A stretch of DNA of 42,914 bases from contig CADEDH010000028.1 of NCBI GenBank assembly GCA_902826025.1, positions 32,325 through 75,238 of the forward strand. Direction: 5' to 3'. The notes below the pieces were generated by a model. It did no database searches and was not told the origin of the DNA. It worked only from the letters and a program-made list of their open reading frames with translations. Positions within the stretch are counted from its first letter, which is position 1. Every line of letters starts with the position of its first letter. The position numbers and the translations under genes were made by a program. This DNA comes from an uncultured Actinomycetes bacterium (GTDB lineage Bacteria; Actinomycetota; Acidimicrobiia; Acidimicrobiales; SZUA-35). Positions 1-8,530 of this stretch are shown here, in pieces.

Positions 1-125
<125 letters not shown>

Positions 126-126
<1 letters not shown>

Positions 127-1904
127 CACGCCACCGCCCCGGCACCCAGCTGGGAGGCCACGATCTCGGCGTAGGTGGGGCAGCCGGCGACCAGCTCGGT
201 GTGGGTGCCCCGACCGACCACCTCGCCGTCCTCAAGAACCAGGATCTCGTCGGCGTCGATGATGGTGGACACCCGCTGGGCCACGATCACCACCGCCGAC
301 TCCTCGGTGCGGGGGGCCAGAGCGGCCCGCAGGCGGGCATCGGTGGCGAGGTCGAGGGCGGAGAAGGAGTCGTCGAACACGTAGATCTCCGGTTGGGCCA
401 CCAGGGCCCGGGCGATGGACAGGCGTTGTCGTTGGCCACCCGAGACGTTGGATCCGCCCTGGGCGATGGGGGCGTCGAGCCCCTCGGACATCGCCTGGAC
501 GAAGCCGGAGGCCTGGGCCACCTCGAGGGCGTCCCACAGCTCGTCGTCGGCGGCATCGGGCCGGCCGAAGCGCAGGTTCGACCGGACGGTGCCCGAGAAC
601 AGGTAGCCCCGCTGGGGTACGTAGCCGATGCGGCCCCACAGCAGCGTGGGGTCGAGGTCCCGCACGTCCACGCCGTCCACCAGCACCGTGCCCTCGGTGG
701 CGTCGAACAGGCGGGCGATGAGGTTGACCAGCGTGGTCTTGCCCGATCCGGTGGAGCCGATGATGGCCAGCGTCTGGCCCGCCGTCACCCGGAACGAGAT
801 GTCGTGCAGTACCGCCTGTTGCGCCCCGGCGTAGCTGAAGCCGACGCGGCGGAACTCCAGCGTGCCGTGCTCGGCGGTCTCGGTGACCGGGTTGGCCGGC
901 GGCACCACCGAGCTGTCGGTGTCGAGCACCTCCAGTACCCGCTCGGCCGCCACGGCCGCCCGGGGCACCATCGACACCATGAACGTGGCCATCACCACTG
1001 CGATCAGGATCTGCATCAGATAGCTGAGGTAGGCCACCAGCGAACCGACGCCCATCTGGCCGGCATCGACCCGGTTGGCCCCCAGCCACAGGACCCCGAG
1101 GCTGGACACGTTCACGATCAGGCCCACGGTGGGGAACATCGAAGCCATGAGCCGGCCGGTACGCAGCGACGTCTCGGTCAGCTCGGCGTTGGCCCGGGCG
1201 AACCGGTCCGTCTCCTGGGGTTCCCGCACGAAGGCCCGTACCACCCGGATGCCGGTGATCTGCTCCCGCAGCACCCCGTTCACCCGGTCGATCCGGGTCT
1301 GCATGAGCTGGAAGGCGGGCACCATCCGGTACACGATCGAGCCCAGCATCAGGCCGGCCATCGGAACCGCCACCAGCGGCACCACCGACAGGCCGGTGTC
1401 TTCCCGCAGGGCCATCACGATGCCGATCACCATCGTGAGGGGCGCAGCCAGCATCATGGTGGCAGCCAGCACCGTGAGCTGCTGCACCTGCTGGACGTCA
1501 TTGGTGATCCGGGTGATCAGCGAGGGGGCCCCGAACCGGCCCACCTCCCGGGCGGAGTAGCTCGTGACCTGGTGGAACAGGTCACGGCGGACGTCGCGGG
1601 CGAAGGCCATGGTCATGCGGGCCCCGTACCACACGGCAGCGGCGGCGAACACGATCTGGACGAGGCTGAAGGCCACCATCAGCCCGCCCTCCCGCCACAC
1701 CCCGCTGGTGTCGCCCTGGAGCACCCCGGAGTCGAGAAGGTTGGCGTTGAGGTGGGGCAGGATCAGGGTGGCCGTGGTCTGCACCGCCTGCAAGACGATG
1801 ACCAGCCACAGGGTGCGGCGGTAGGGGCCGAGGTGGGACCGCAGGAGGCGGCGCAACGCCGCCGGCTGCCGGGCCGTGGACGACGGGGAAGAGGCGGCCG
1901 TCAT
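126..1904 (-). CDS. ABC exporter subunit with degenerate ATPase site (fused TMD-NBD)
   Basis: A 592-residue half-transporter: a six-helix membrane domain over about residues 25-320, then a nucleotide-binding domain. Visible motifs are Walker A GSTGSGKTT (about residue 380), signature VSGGQRQRLSIARAL (about 485), Walker B YVFDDSFSALD (about 508) and VAQRVSTI at the H-switch. The Walker B glutamate is Asp and the switch His is Gln. That combination is known from the non-catalytic subunit of heterodimeric exporters such as TM287 of TM287/288, so a partner is expected, and the gene beginning at 126 fits. The ATG at 1904 overlaps the TetR stop (ATGA), which implies coupled translation; a longer in-frame reading runs into the TetR gene and is not the start. 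Substrate unknown, probably a drug or lipid given the TetR neighbour. Confidence 0.93.
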
Positions 1905-2500
1905 CGGGTTCCTTTCAGGGCGCCGTGCAGGAAGAGTTCGACGACGTCGGACGGAGGGTGGGGACTGGAGGTGAGCATCGGATGGGTGCAGGCGAACGTG
2001 ATCGAGCGCAACAGGCGGGCGCCGTCGACCGGTTCCACCCGTAGCCGGCCCGGCTCGGAGGCCAGCAGTTCGGCCAGGGCCGGGCTGTCGGGCAGGGGCC
2101 GGGGCGGGTGGGTGTGGTGGTGGGGACCGAGCTGGGTGACCAGGCGCCAGATGTCGGCGATCCGGCGCTGGATGAGCAGCACGGCGAGCGCCAGGCGCTC
2201 CTCGAACGGCAGGTCGGAGCCGATGGCACCGATGGCCCGCTCGAACGGGGCGGGATCGACGGCGGCGGCGAACACCGCAGCCAGCAGGGCTTCTTTGTCG
2301 CCGAAGGCATTGAAGATCGTGCCCTCGGAGACCCCGGCGGCGGTGGCCAGCTGGCGGGATGTGACCGCCGCCCCGTGCTCCATCAGCAGCGGCAGGACCG
2401 ACTCGATGATGGCGGCCCGGCGCGCCTCGGGCGGTAGGGGCGCCGCCCGCCGTCGCCCGGGGGCGGCAGGGGATGAGGGGGCGGTGAGCGGGGTCATCAC
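1901..2500 (-). CDS. TetR-family transcriptional repressor
   Basis: 199 residues. The N-terminal TetR helix-turn-helix is clear around residues 45-80 (SRQLATAAGVSEGTIFNAFG), followed by a helical ligand-binding region with a His-rich loop (HHHTH) and no recognisable ligand signature. It is first in a TetR-ABC-ABC cassette and its stop overlaps the ABC start by four bases, so all three are probably one transcript. A perfect-arm palindrome lies just upstream (2517-2534), as expected for autorepression relieved by the exported compound. Start: GTG at 2500 with ATG at 2497 next in frame. A -10-like TACAGT ends eight bases before the GTG and no Shine-Dalgarno is visible, so the mRNA is probably leaderless. 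Confidence 0.92.
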   Translation of the reverse strand: MMTPLTAPSSPAAPGRRRAAPLPPEARRAAIIESVLPLLMEHGAAVTSRQLATAAGVSEGTIFNAFGDKEALLAAVFAAAVDPAPFERAIGAIGSDLPFEERLALAVLLIQRRIADIWRLVTQLGPHHHTHPPRPLPDSPALAELLASEPGRLRVEPVDGARLLRSITFACTHPMLTSSPHPPSDVVELFLHGALKGTR

Positions 2501-2508
2501 GATAGATC

Positions 2509-2534
2509 ACTGTAACTGAGTGAGCGCTTACTCA
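2509..2534 (-). promoter_or_regulatory. Promoter and palindromic operator of the TetR-ABC cassette
   Basis: On the minus strand a TACAGT -10 box (2514-2509) ends eight bases before the TetR GTG. Directly upstream, 2517-2534 reads TGAGTGAGCGCTTACTCA, an 18-bp palindrome with one mismatched pair. It would sit in the -35/-10 spacer, so a bound TetR dimer would block RNA polymerase. Size and position suit a TetR operator; binding is inferred. Confidence 0.75.
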
Positions 2535-2638
2535 GAAACTTCATCGGGTTGAACGCCGGGGCAAGCCCCTATCGGGCACCCCCAGGACCGGTGGCACCCC
2601 CGATTCGGGATCATCCAAGCGGGCGGACGATCCGAACC

Positions 2639-2722
2639 ATGACCACGACCACCACCACCCACAAGCCGACCCGCAACGGCGTCAGCTTCGGCAACGCCCC
2701 CGCCGCCAACCGGGAACTGTGA
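2639..2722 (+). CDS. Possible 27-residue peptide or OsmC-like N-terminal remnant
   Basis: ATG at 2639 opens 27 codons ending in TGA: MTTTTTTHKPTRNGVSFGNA and then PAANREL. The THKPTRNGV segment resembles the extreme N-terminus of actinobacterial OsmC-like proteins (Thr-rich, then TRNGV), but nothing of the OsmC fold follows. It could be a decayed remnant, a real short peptide or chance; the ribosome site is weak. It lies in the otherwise gene-free stretch 2535-2786. Confidence 0.2.
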   Translation: MTTTTTTHKPTRNGVSFGNAPAANREL

Positions 2723-2781
2723 CACCGGCGCGCAAAATACAGCACCTGGCGCCACAGTTCACCTGTTTTGGCTGGTGCCAG
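2714..2781. repeat. Overlapping inverted repeats after the molybdenum hydroxylase gene
   Basis: Several arms can pair: GAACTGTG (2714-2721) with CACAGTTC (2753-2760), and CTGGCGCCA (2746-2754) with TGGTGCCAG (2773-2781, one mismatch, a G-U wobble in RNA). CAAAATACAG and CTGTTTTG also pair with a two-base bulge. The stretch is less GC-rich than its surroundings. Position suggests a minus-strand terminator for the gene ending at 2787, but alternative pairings make its role unclear. Confidence 0.4.
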
Positions 2782-2786
2782 CGTTC

Positions 2787-5225
2787 TCAGATCTGTTCGG
2801 CGGCGTCGGCGGCGGAGTCGCCACCAGCCGCATTGCCATCGCCCGCTGCGGCCGCCGCCGCCACCAGCCGCTCGAAGACCGCCGGCGGCTCCCGCCACGG
2901 CTCGACCGGGGCACCGGCCTCGGCCGCCCGGACCACCTCCCACACCCGCAGCGGGGTGCACGGCATGTCGACGTGGCGCACCCCGAGGTGGGCCAACGCA
3001 TCGACCACGGCGTTCTGCACCGCCGGGGTGGATCCGATCGTGCTGGCCTCCCCGATGCCCTTCACCCCCAGCGGGTTGAGATGGGTGGGGGTCACCGTGT
3101 GGTGCACCTCAAAGCTGGGGAACTCGGCGGCCGACGGGAAGGCGTAGTCCATGAAGTTGCCCGTGATCGGGTTGCCGGCCTCGTCGAACACCACCTGCTC
3201 GTACAGAGCCTGGCTCACCCCCTGGCCCACACCGCCCAGCTGCTGGCCCTCGTAGATCAACTCGTTCACCACCGGCCCGGCATCGTCGACCGCCACGTGG
3301 CGCAACAGTGTGACCCGGCCCGTGTCGAGGTCGACCTCCACCACAGCGATATGGGTGCCGAAGGGGAAGGTGCCGTCGGCCTGGGCGAAGTCGAGCTGGG
3401 CGGCCAGGCCGTCGGTGCCGTCGTCGTGGCTGATCACGCCGTCGGGCGCGTCGGCCGCCCGGGCCGCCAGGTCGCCCCAGCTCAGCGCCCGGGCCGGCAC
3501 GCCGGCCACGCCCACAGTGCCGGCGTCGGTGTCGACCACGATGTCGTCGGGGCTGGCCTCCAGTAGGTGGGCGGCCAGGCTGCGGGCCTTGGCCACCACG
3601 GTCTCGGTGGCCCGGGCCACCGCCGACCCGCCGAGCTGGAGGCTCTTGGAGCCGCCCGTGCCGCCTCCCTTGGGTACCAGGTCGGTGTCGGACTGGACCA
3701 GGCGGATCCGCTCCACGGGGATGCCGGTCTGCTCCGACACGAGCATGGCGAATGACGTCTGGTGGCCCTGGCCGTGGGCCGAGGAACCGGAATAGATGGT
3801 GGCGCTGCCGTCGGCGTTGATCTCCACCCCGCCGAACTCGCTGCCTCCGCCGCCCGCAGTTACTTCCACGAACGACGCCACCCCGATGCCGAGGACGGTG
3901 CGGTTGCCCGCCTCCCGACGGCGGCGCTGGTCGGCCCGCAGCTCGTCGTACCCGGCCAGCTCGGCCGCCCGCTCCAGGGGTTTGAGGTACTCGCCCGAGT
4001 CGTAGGTGATGCCGGTGAGGGTGGCGAAGGGGAACTGGTCGGGCGTGAGGAAGTTGCGGCGTCGGATGTCCAGCGGGTCGATGCCGAGCTCCAGGGCCGC
4101 CTGGTCCACCAGGCGTTCCAGCAGGGCCGCCGCCTCGGGCCGCCCCGCCCCCCGGTAGGCGCCGGTGGGGGTGGTGTTGGTGACGCCGACGGCCACGTCG
4201 AACCGGATGGCGGGGAACGAATACGTGCCGTTCGACATGCGCTTGGTGCCGGCAGGGAGCATGGTGCCGATGTTCGGGTAGGCGCCGGCGTCGCCCACCA
4301 GGCGCACCCGCAGCCCGGTGAAGGTGCCGTCGGCCCGACACCCGAGCTCGCAGTACTGCACCTGGGCCCGGGAGTGGACCATGGCCACCATGTTCTCGCT
4401 GCGGGTCTCGGTCCAGGTGACGGGCCGGCCCACGAGCTTGGCGGCGGCTGCCACCGCCGAGTTCTCCGGGCACAGTCCGGCCTTGGCCCCGAATCCGCCG
4501 CCTACGTGGGGGCAGATCACCCGCACCCGGTCGGCCGGCATGTGCAGGGCGCCGGCCAGCTGGTCCCGCAGGATGTGGGGCATCTGGTTGGAGGCGTAGA
4601 ACGTGAGTCGGCCCGACGGGCCGTCGCTGCCGTCGCCGGGCACGGCGGCGCACGAGTTGGGCTCCAGCGGCGCCCCGGCCAGCCGCTGGTTGACGTAGCG
4701 GCCCCGCACCACGTGATCGGCGCCGGCCAGCACGTCGGTGGCCGGGTCGGTGACCGACAGGGCGATGTTGTCGCCTTTGGCCTCGTGGATCACGGGGGCG
4801 CCATCGTCGAAGGCGTGCTCGGGGTCGACGACGGCGGGGAGGGAGTCGTAGTCGATGATGACCAGCTCGGCGGCGTCGACGGCCTGCTGGAACGTCTCGG
4901 CCAGCACCATGGCCACCGCCTCGCCCACGAACCGCACCCGGTCGGTGGCCAGCGGCGGGCGGGCGAAGGCGTCGTGTACGGCGATGAACCCGTGGTGGGG
5001 GGGCACGCCCAGCTCGGCCGCGGTGAGCACCGCCACCACGCCGGGGGCGGCCGCCGCCTCGGCCGTGTCGATGCCGGTGATCAGGGCGTGGGGCTCGATC
5101 GACCGCACGAACACGCAGTGCAGCACCCCGTCCAGGGCCAGGTCGTAGACGTAGGTACCGCCTTTGGTGAGGAGCTCGGGGTCTTCGGTGCGTCGGACAC
5201 GGTTGCCCAGGATCGATCCAGCCAT
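2787..5225 (-). CDS. Xanthine dehydrogenase-family molybdopterin-binding subunit (form II CoxL-like)
   Basis: 812 residues, the usual size for the molybdenum-cofactor large subunit of aerobic hydroxylases. The N-terminal a/b-hammerhead is followed by molybdopterin-binding segments such as GGGFGAKAGL, GAYRGAGRPEA (about residue 355) and the terminal KGIGEAST, whose Glu (about 724) is the conserved active-site base. AYRGAGR marks the form II/BMS type, not true CO dehydrogenase (AYxCSFR). Such enzymes hydroxylate N-heterocycles or aldehydes using water. The FAD (CoxM) and 2Fe-2S (CoxS) subunits it should need are not in the window: the upstream neighbour is divergent and the downstream one is TetR. 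A tail rich in Ala, Gly and Asp follows about residue 780. The ATG at 5225 lies six bases after a TAGAGT -10 box. Confidence 0.9.
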   Translation of the reverse strand: MAGSILGNRVRRTEDPELLTKGGTYVYDLALDGVLHCVFVRSIEPHALITGIDTAEAAAAPGVVAVLTAAELGVPPHHGFIAVHDAFARPPLATDRVRFVGEAVAMVLAETFQQAVDAAELVIIDYDSLPAVVDPEHAFDDGAPVIHEAKGDNIALSVTDPATDVLAGADHVVRGRYVNQRLAGAPLEPNSCAAVPGDGSDGPSGRLTFYASNQMPHILRDQLAGALHMPADRVRVICPHVGGGFGAKAGLCPENSAVAAAAKLVGRPVTWTETRSENMVAMVHSRAQVQYCELGCRADGTFTGLRVRLVGDAGAYPNIGTMLPAGTKRMSNGTYSFPAIRFDVAVGVTNTTPTGAYRGAGRPEAAALLERLVDQAALELGIDPLDIRRRNFLTPDQFPFATLTGITYDSGEYLKPLERAAELAGYDELRADQRRRREAGNRTVLGIGVASFVEVTAGGGGSEFGGVEINADGSATIYSGSSAHGQGHQTSFAMLVSEQTGIPVERIRLVQSDTDLVPKGGGTGGSKSLQLGGSAVARATETVVAKARSLAAHLLEASPDDIVVDTDAGTVGVAGVPARALSWGDLAARAADAPDGVISHDDGTDGLAAQLDFAQADGTFPFGTHIAVVEVDLDTGRVTLLRHVAVDDAGPVVNELIYEGQQLGGVGQGVSQALYEQVVFDEAGNPITGNFMDYAFPSAAEFPSFEVHHTVTPTHLNPLGVKGIGEASTIGSTPAVQNAVVDALAHLGVRHVDMPCTPLRVWEVVRAAEAGAPVEPWREPPAVFERLVAAAAAAGDGNAAGGDSAADAAEQI

Positions 5226-5366
5226 CCGGGCACTCTAGGCACTCCTGGTGAGAGCCCCGCAGCCCGCCGGGCCGGCGGCGGGGTTGGGGCCCCCGACGCT
5301 CATGGGGGAGGCCCGGAGGGCCGGCGGGGGCGGTAGCCCCCGGACAACACAGCTAGTGTCCGGTTG
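5226..5366. promoter_or_regulatory. Divergent promoter region, molybdenum hydroxylase / VOC gene
   Basis: Minus-strand -10 TAGAGT (5237-5232) lies six bases before the ATG at 5225. Plus-strand -10 TAGTGT (5354-5359) lies seven bases before the GTG at 5367. Both imply leaderless transcripts. Between them are hairpins GGCCC-GGA-GGGCC (5310-5322) and GGGGGC-GGTA-GCCCCC (5326-5341). No Shine-Dalgarno precedes either start. Confidence 0.6.
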
Positions 5367-6092
5367 GTGGGAGATGACGACGCCGCTTCCCTGGAGATCG
5401 CCTGGCTGGAGATCGCCGATCCGCCCGAGCTGTGGGAGGACCTCGGCTACACGGTGGACGGCGACGGCCGCTGCGTGATCGGCTCCGTCGAGCACCGCCT
5501 GGTCGGTCCGCCGGCCAAAGGGGAATGGGGCGGGATCGTGCGGTGGGCTGTGTTCGGGCCCGAGCCAGACCAGGTCGGCCCCGATGGGATCGACGGGCTC
5601 CCCACCCTGCTGCTGGCCGACCCGTACCGTCCCGATGACGCCCCCGAGCACCTGAACGGCGTGATCCGCATCGATCACCTGGTGATCGGCACCTCCGACA
5701 CGCCCCGCACCGCCGCCGCCCTGGCCGCCGTGGGGCTTGGGCGCCGTGGTGGACGCACCACCAACTCGGCCGGCGACGAGGTGGACATGACCTTCTTCTG
5801 GGCCGGCCGTGGTGCCCCCGGGGATGCTGTGCTGCTGGAGCTGTCGGGGCCGCCCACCCCGTCACGAGATCCGAAGCCGGCCCGATTCCGGGGCATCGCC
5901 TACGCCTGTCGCGACCTCGACGCCACGGTGGCCCATCTGGCCGGGCGCACCACCATGCCCCGAGACGCCGTGCAGCCGGGCCGGCGCATCGCCGCCCTCA
6001 CCGGCGGCGCCGGCTCCTCACTGCCCATGGCGTTCATGACGCCCCACGTCCGCACCGCCGGATCCGAGCCCGACCCACCCAGGAGCCGCTGA
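5367..6092 (+). CDS. VOC-superfamily (glyoxalase-like domain) protein
   Basis: About 241 residues. The clear signature is RIDHLVIGTSDTPRTAAAL near residue 100, the opening strand-helix of a glyoxalase/VOC domain, with HLVIG supplying a possible metal ligand. A second half follows (RFRGIAYACRDLDATVAHL). The first 90 residues look like a divergent second VOC module (EIAWLEIADPPELWEDLGY). It probably binds or isomerises a small catabolic intermediate; the reaction cannot be told from sequence. It begins a co-directional run with the deacetylases, two bases before the next gene. GTG 5367 was chosen because it lies at the expected +1 of the TAGTGT box; TTG 5364 is the alternative. Confidence 0.75.
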   Translation: MGDDDAASLEIAWLEIADPPELWEDLGYTVDGDGRCVIGSVEHRLVGPPAKGEWGGIVRWAVFGPEPDQVGPDGIDGLPTLLLADPYRPDDAPEHLNGVIRIDHLVIGTSDTPRTAAALAAVGLGRRGGRTTNSAGDEVDMTFFWAGRGAPGDAVLLELSGPPTPSRDPKPARFRGIAYACRDLDATVAHLAGRTTMPRDAVQPGRRIAALTGGAGSSLPMAFMTPHVRTAGSEPDPPRSR

Positions 6093-6094
6093 GC

Positions 6095-7087
6095 ATGGCC
6101 GACCGTCCACCGTTCCTGCCCAACCCGCCTGGCTCACTACCGCCGGGCCGGGTCGACTACCTCCCGATGGTCGACCGGCCCCGGATCACGTGGCCCGGTG
6201 GGGCCCGGGTGGCGTTCTGGATCGCTCCCAACGTCGAGCACTACGAGTACCTGCCGCCCCGCAACCCGGTGCGCAACCCGTGGGTTCGCAACCCCCATCC
6301 CGACGTCCAGGGCTACTCCCAGCGTGACTACGGCAACCGCGTGGGGTTCTGGCGGATGCTGGAGGTGCTCGACAAGCACCGCACCCCCTGCACGGTGTCG
6401 CTCAACCTCGCCGTGTTCGAGCATTTCCCCGAGATCGGGTCGGCGATGATGGAGCGGGGCTGGGAGGTGATGAGCCACGGCATCTACAACACCCGCTACC
6501 TGAACGGCATGAGTGAGGAGGAGGAGCGGGCGTTCCTGGTCGACACGATCGAGACCACCCGGCGCCACACCGGCCTGCCGCTCAAGGGGATGCTGTCGCC
6601 GGCGGTGGGCAACACGCTGCTCACCCCCGATCTGATGGCCGAGGCCGGCCTGATCTACCACACCGACTGGATGCACGACGATCAGCCGGTGCCGATGCGG
6701 GTTCGGTCGGGGGCCCGCTTCGTGTCGGTGCCCTATTCGACCGAGCTGAACGACGTCCCGGTGTTCCTCAACCACCACACCGGGGCCGACTTCGTGGCCA
6801 TGGCCAAGGCCCAGTTCGACGTGCTGTACCGGGAGGGGGCCGACAGCGGCCGGGTGATGTGCCTGGCCATCCACCCCTACCTGATGGGCACACCCCAGCG
6901 GGCCCGCCACCTGGAAGAGATCCTCGACCACGTGAACGCCCACGATGCGGTGTGGCACACCACGGCGGGTCAGATCGCCGAGCATTTCCTGGCCCACCAC
7001 TACGACGAGTTCGTGGACCACGCCGCCGCGCTGGCCGTCGGGCATCCGCCCGGTCTCCGCGGCCCGAGGTGGGAGGGAGAGCGCTGA
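6095..7087 (+). CDS. Polysaccharide deacetylase-family protein, PuuE/allantoinase-like
   Basis: 330 residues. The CE4 NodB-like fold is recognisable from RITWPGGARVAFWIAPNVEH, RDYGNRVGFWRMLEVLDKH, WEVMSHGIYNTRYL and late CLAIHPYLMGTPQR. This arrangement belongs to the PuuE-like branch, whose characterised members include a metal-independent allantoinase acting on cyclic ureides; cell-wall deacetylases normally carry a signal peptide, absent here. It is therefore probably a cytoplasmic amidohydrolase opening a ring or cleaving a C-N bond. GGAG lies nine bases before the ATG. Its stop overlaps the start of a paralogue (TGATG), suggesting the two proteins are made together, possibly as a heteromer. 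Confidence 0.85.
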   Translation: MADRPPFLPNPPGSLPPGRVDYLPMVDRPRITWPGGARVAFWIAPNVEHYEYLPPRNPVRNPWVRNPHPDVQGYSQRDYGNRVGFWRMLEVLDKHRTPCTVSLNLAVFEHFPEIGSAMMERGWEVMSHGIYNTRYLNGMSEEEERAFLVDTIETTRRHTGLPLKGMLSPAVGNTLLTPDLMAEAGLIYHTDWMHDDQPVPMRVRSGARFVSVPYSTELNDVPVFLNHHTGADFVAMAKAQFDVLYREGADSGRVMCLAIHPYLMGTPQRARHLEEILDHVNAHDAVWHTTAGQIAEHFLAHHYDEFVDHAAALAVGHPPGLRGPRWEGER

Positions 7088-8022
7088 TGCCGGCCGAGCG
7101 CAAGCCGGGGATGGACCATCCCCACTACAGCTGGTCGCCCCTGCCGTCCCGGCCTCCGCTACGTTGGCCCGGCGGGGAGCCCCTGGCCCTGGGGGCCATG
7201 GTTCTGCTGGAGCACTACGAGTGGTCGCCGCCCGAGGGGTCGTACAGCCTGCGGTCGGCCTCCGGGGGCTTGATCAAGCTGCCGGAGCCCGACTACCTGC
7301 GCCTCACCCACCGGGAGTACGGGCATCGGGTGGGGATCTTCCGCCTGCTCGACGCCCTGGAGGCCCACGGCATCCCGCCCACGGTGGCGGTCGACGAGCT
7401 GACCGCGGTGCACTACCCGTGGCTGGTCGACCACTGCGTCGGTCGGGGGGCGGAGCTGGTGGCCCACGGGGTGGCCGCCTCCCGGCTGATCACGTCGCGC
7501 ATGAGCGAGGACGAGGAGCTCGACACGATCTCGAGGTCGATCGAGGCCATCACCCGGGCCACGGGCTCGATCCCGGCCGGCTGGTTCGGCCCCGAGGGGG
7601 TGGAATCGACCCGCACCCCGGCCCTGCTGGCGGCAGCCGGCATCCGCTATGTGTGCGACTGGCCCAACGACGAGCAGCCCTACGCCATGACCGTGCCCCA
7701 GGGGGAGCTCACGGCCCTGCCCCTGTACCTGGAGGCCGACGACGAACAGGCGCTGTGGACGCGGCGGATGCGCCCGGCCGATTGGCACGACCTGGTGGTG
7801 GAGTCGGCCGAGCGCCTCTGGGCCGATGGGGGTGGGGCCGACGGCTCGGCGTCCGGCCGGGTCCTGATGCTGACCCTCCGGCCATGGCTCACCGGCCAGC
7901 CGTTCCGCCTGCCCATGCTGGAGCGGATCCTGTCGGGGATCGACGCCCTCGGCCCGGTGTTCAAGGCGTCGGGTTCCGGGATCGTCGGGGCCTACCGGGC
8001 TGAGCTAACTTCGGGGGACTGA
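7087..8022 (+). CDS. Second PuuE-like polysaccharide deacetylase-family protein
   Basis: 311 residues, paralogous to the preceding gene: PPLRWPGGEPLALGAMVLLEH, REYGHRVGIFRLLDALEAHG, AELVAHGVAASRLI and VLMLTLRPWLTGQPFR match the same blocks. Late residues differ (LTLRPW replaces AIHPYL, losing the His), so this copy may be catalytically altered or prefer another substrate. No signal peptide. The ATG at 7087 shares one base with the preceding TGA and has GGGAGG just upstream. Tandem divergent copies in one transcript favour a heterodimer or two successive steps; that is inference. Confidence 0.85.
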   Translation: MPAERKPGMDHPHYSWSPLPSRPPLRWPGGEPLALGAMVLLEHYEWSPPEGSYSLRSASGGLIKLPEPDYLRLTHREYGHRVGIFRLLDALEAHGIPPTVAVDELTAVHYPWLVDHCVGRGAELVAHGVAASRLITSRMSEDEELDTISRSIEAITRATGSIPAGWFGPEGVESTRTPALLAAAGIRYVCDWPNDEQPYAMTVPQGELTALPLYLEADDEQALWTRRMRPADWHDLVVESAERLWADGGGADGSASGRVLMLTLRPWLTGQPFRLPMLERILSGIDALGPVFKASGSGIVGAYRAELTSGD

Positions 8023-8060
8023 GGGAGCATTTCGGGCTCCCGCTCCCAGGGGGAAACCAC

Positions 8061-8471
8061 ATGAGCATCGACAGCGAGCCCACCACCGCCCCGTCCGAGC
8101 TGCTGGTGCAGCACGCGGCCGACGCCGTCTACGCCCACACCGGGCGACGGACGTTCTTCGAGTACCGGGAGACCGGGCTGAAGGAGGCCACCGACGGTCG
8201 CTACCGCAGCCAGATCATGCGGGCCACCGACGTGATGGAGCAGACCGGCTGGCATTACCACGTGTGCGACCTCCAGTTCGTGTACGTGATCAAGGGCTGG
8301 GTCGACCTCGAGTTCGAGGGCGGCCGCACCGAGCGGGTGTCGGCTGGCGACGTGCTGTCGATCCCCAGCGGCACGATCCACAACGAGCTGGCCGTGTCGG
8401 AAGACTTCGAGGCCATCGAAGTGGTGTCCCCGGCCCACATGGACACGGTTCCGGTCGACGCCCCGGCCTGA
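8061..8471 (+). CDS. Small cupin-domain protein
   Basis: 136 residues, a single cupin barrel. Motif 1 is around WHYHVCDLQFVYVIKG (His-x-His ligands) and motif 2 is complete in GDVLSIPSGTIHNEL, with the third metal His. A divalent-metal site is therefore likely. Single cupins of this size act as dioxygenases, isomerases or ureide-processing enzymes, and the reaction cannot be fixed here. GGGGA precedes the ATG by six to seven bases. It sits 38 bases after the deacetylase pair and before the amidase, so it is probably part of the same pathway. Confidence 0.82.
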   Translation: MSIDSEPTTAPSELLVQHAADAVYAHTGRRTFFEYRETGLKEATDGRYRSQIMRATDVMEQTGWHYHVCDLQFVYVIKGWVDLEFEGGRTERVSAGDVLSIPSGTIHNELAVSEDFEAIEVVSPAHMDTVPVDAPA

Positions 8472-8530
8472 CCCGGGGCGAATTCTGACTGGGCGTGACG
8501 CCGGACGACATCCGGTGTCAGAGTTCCCAG

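Noticed and set aside
201..2519. 772-codon plus-strand open frame across the ABC and TetR genes
   Set aside because: Its translation is His/Gly/Gln-rich without any domain, while the minus strand carries clear ABC and TetR motifs. It is an antisense shadow of high third-position GC.
8495..8530. GTG start at 8495 for the amidase
   Set aside because: It sits in a likely -35 element, adds 12 residues unlike the family, and ATG 8531 lies six bases after a -10 box. Not fully excluded.
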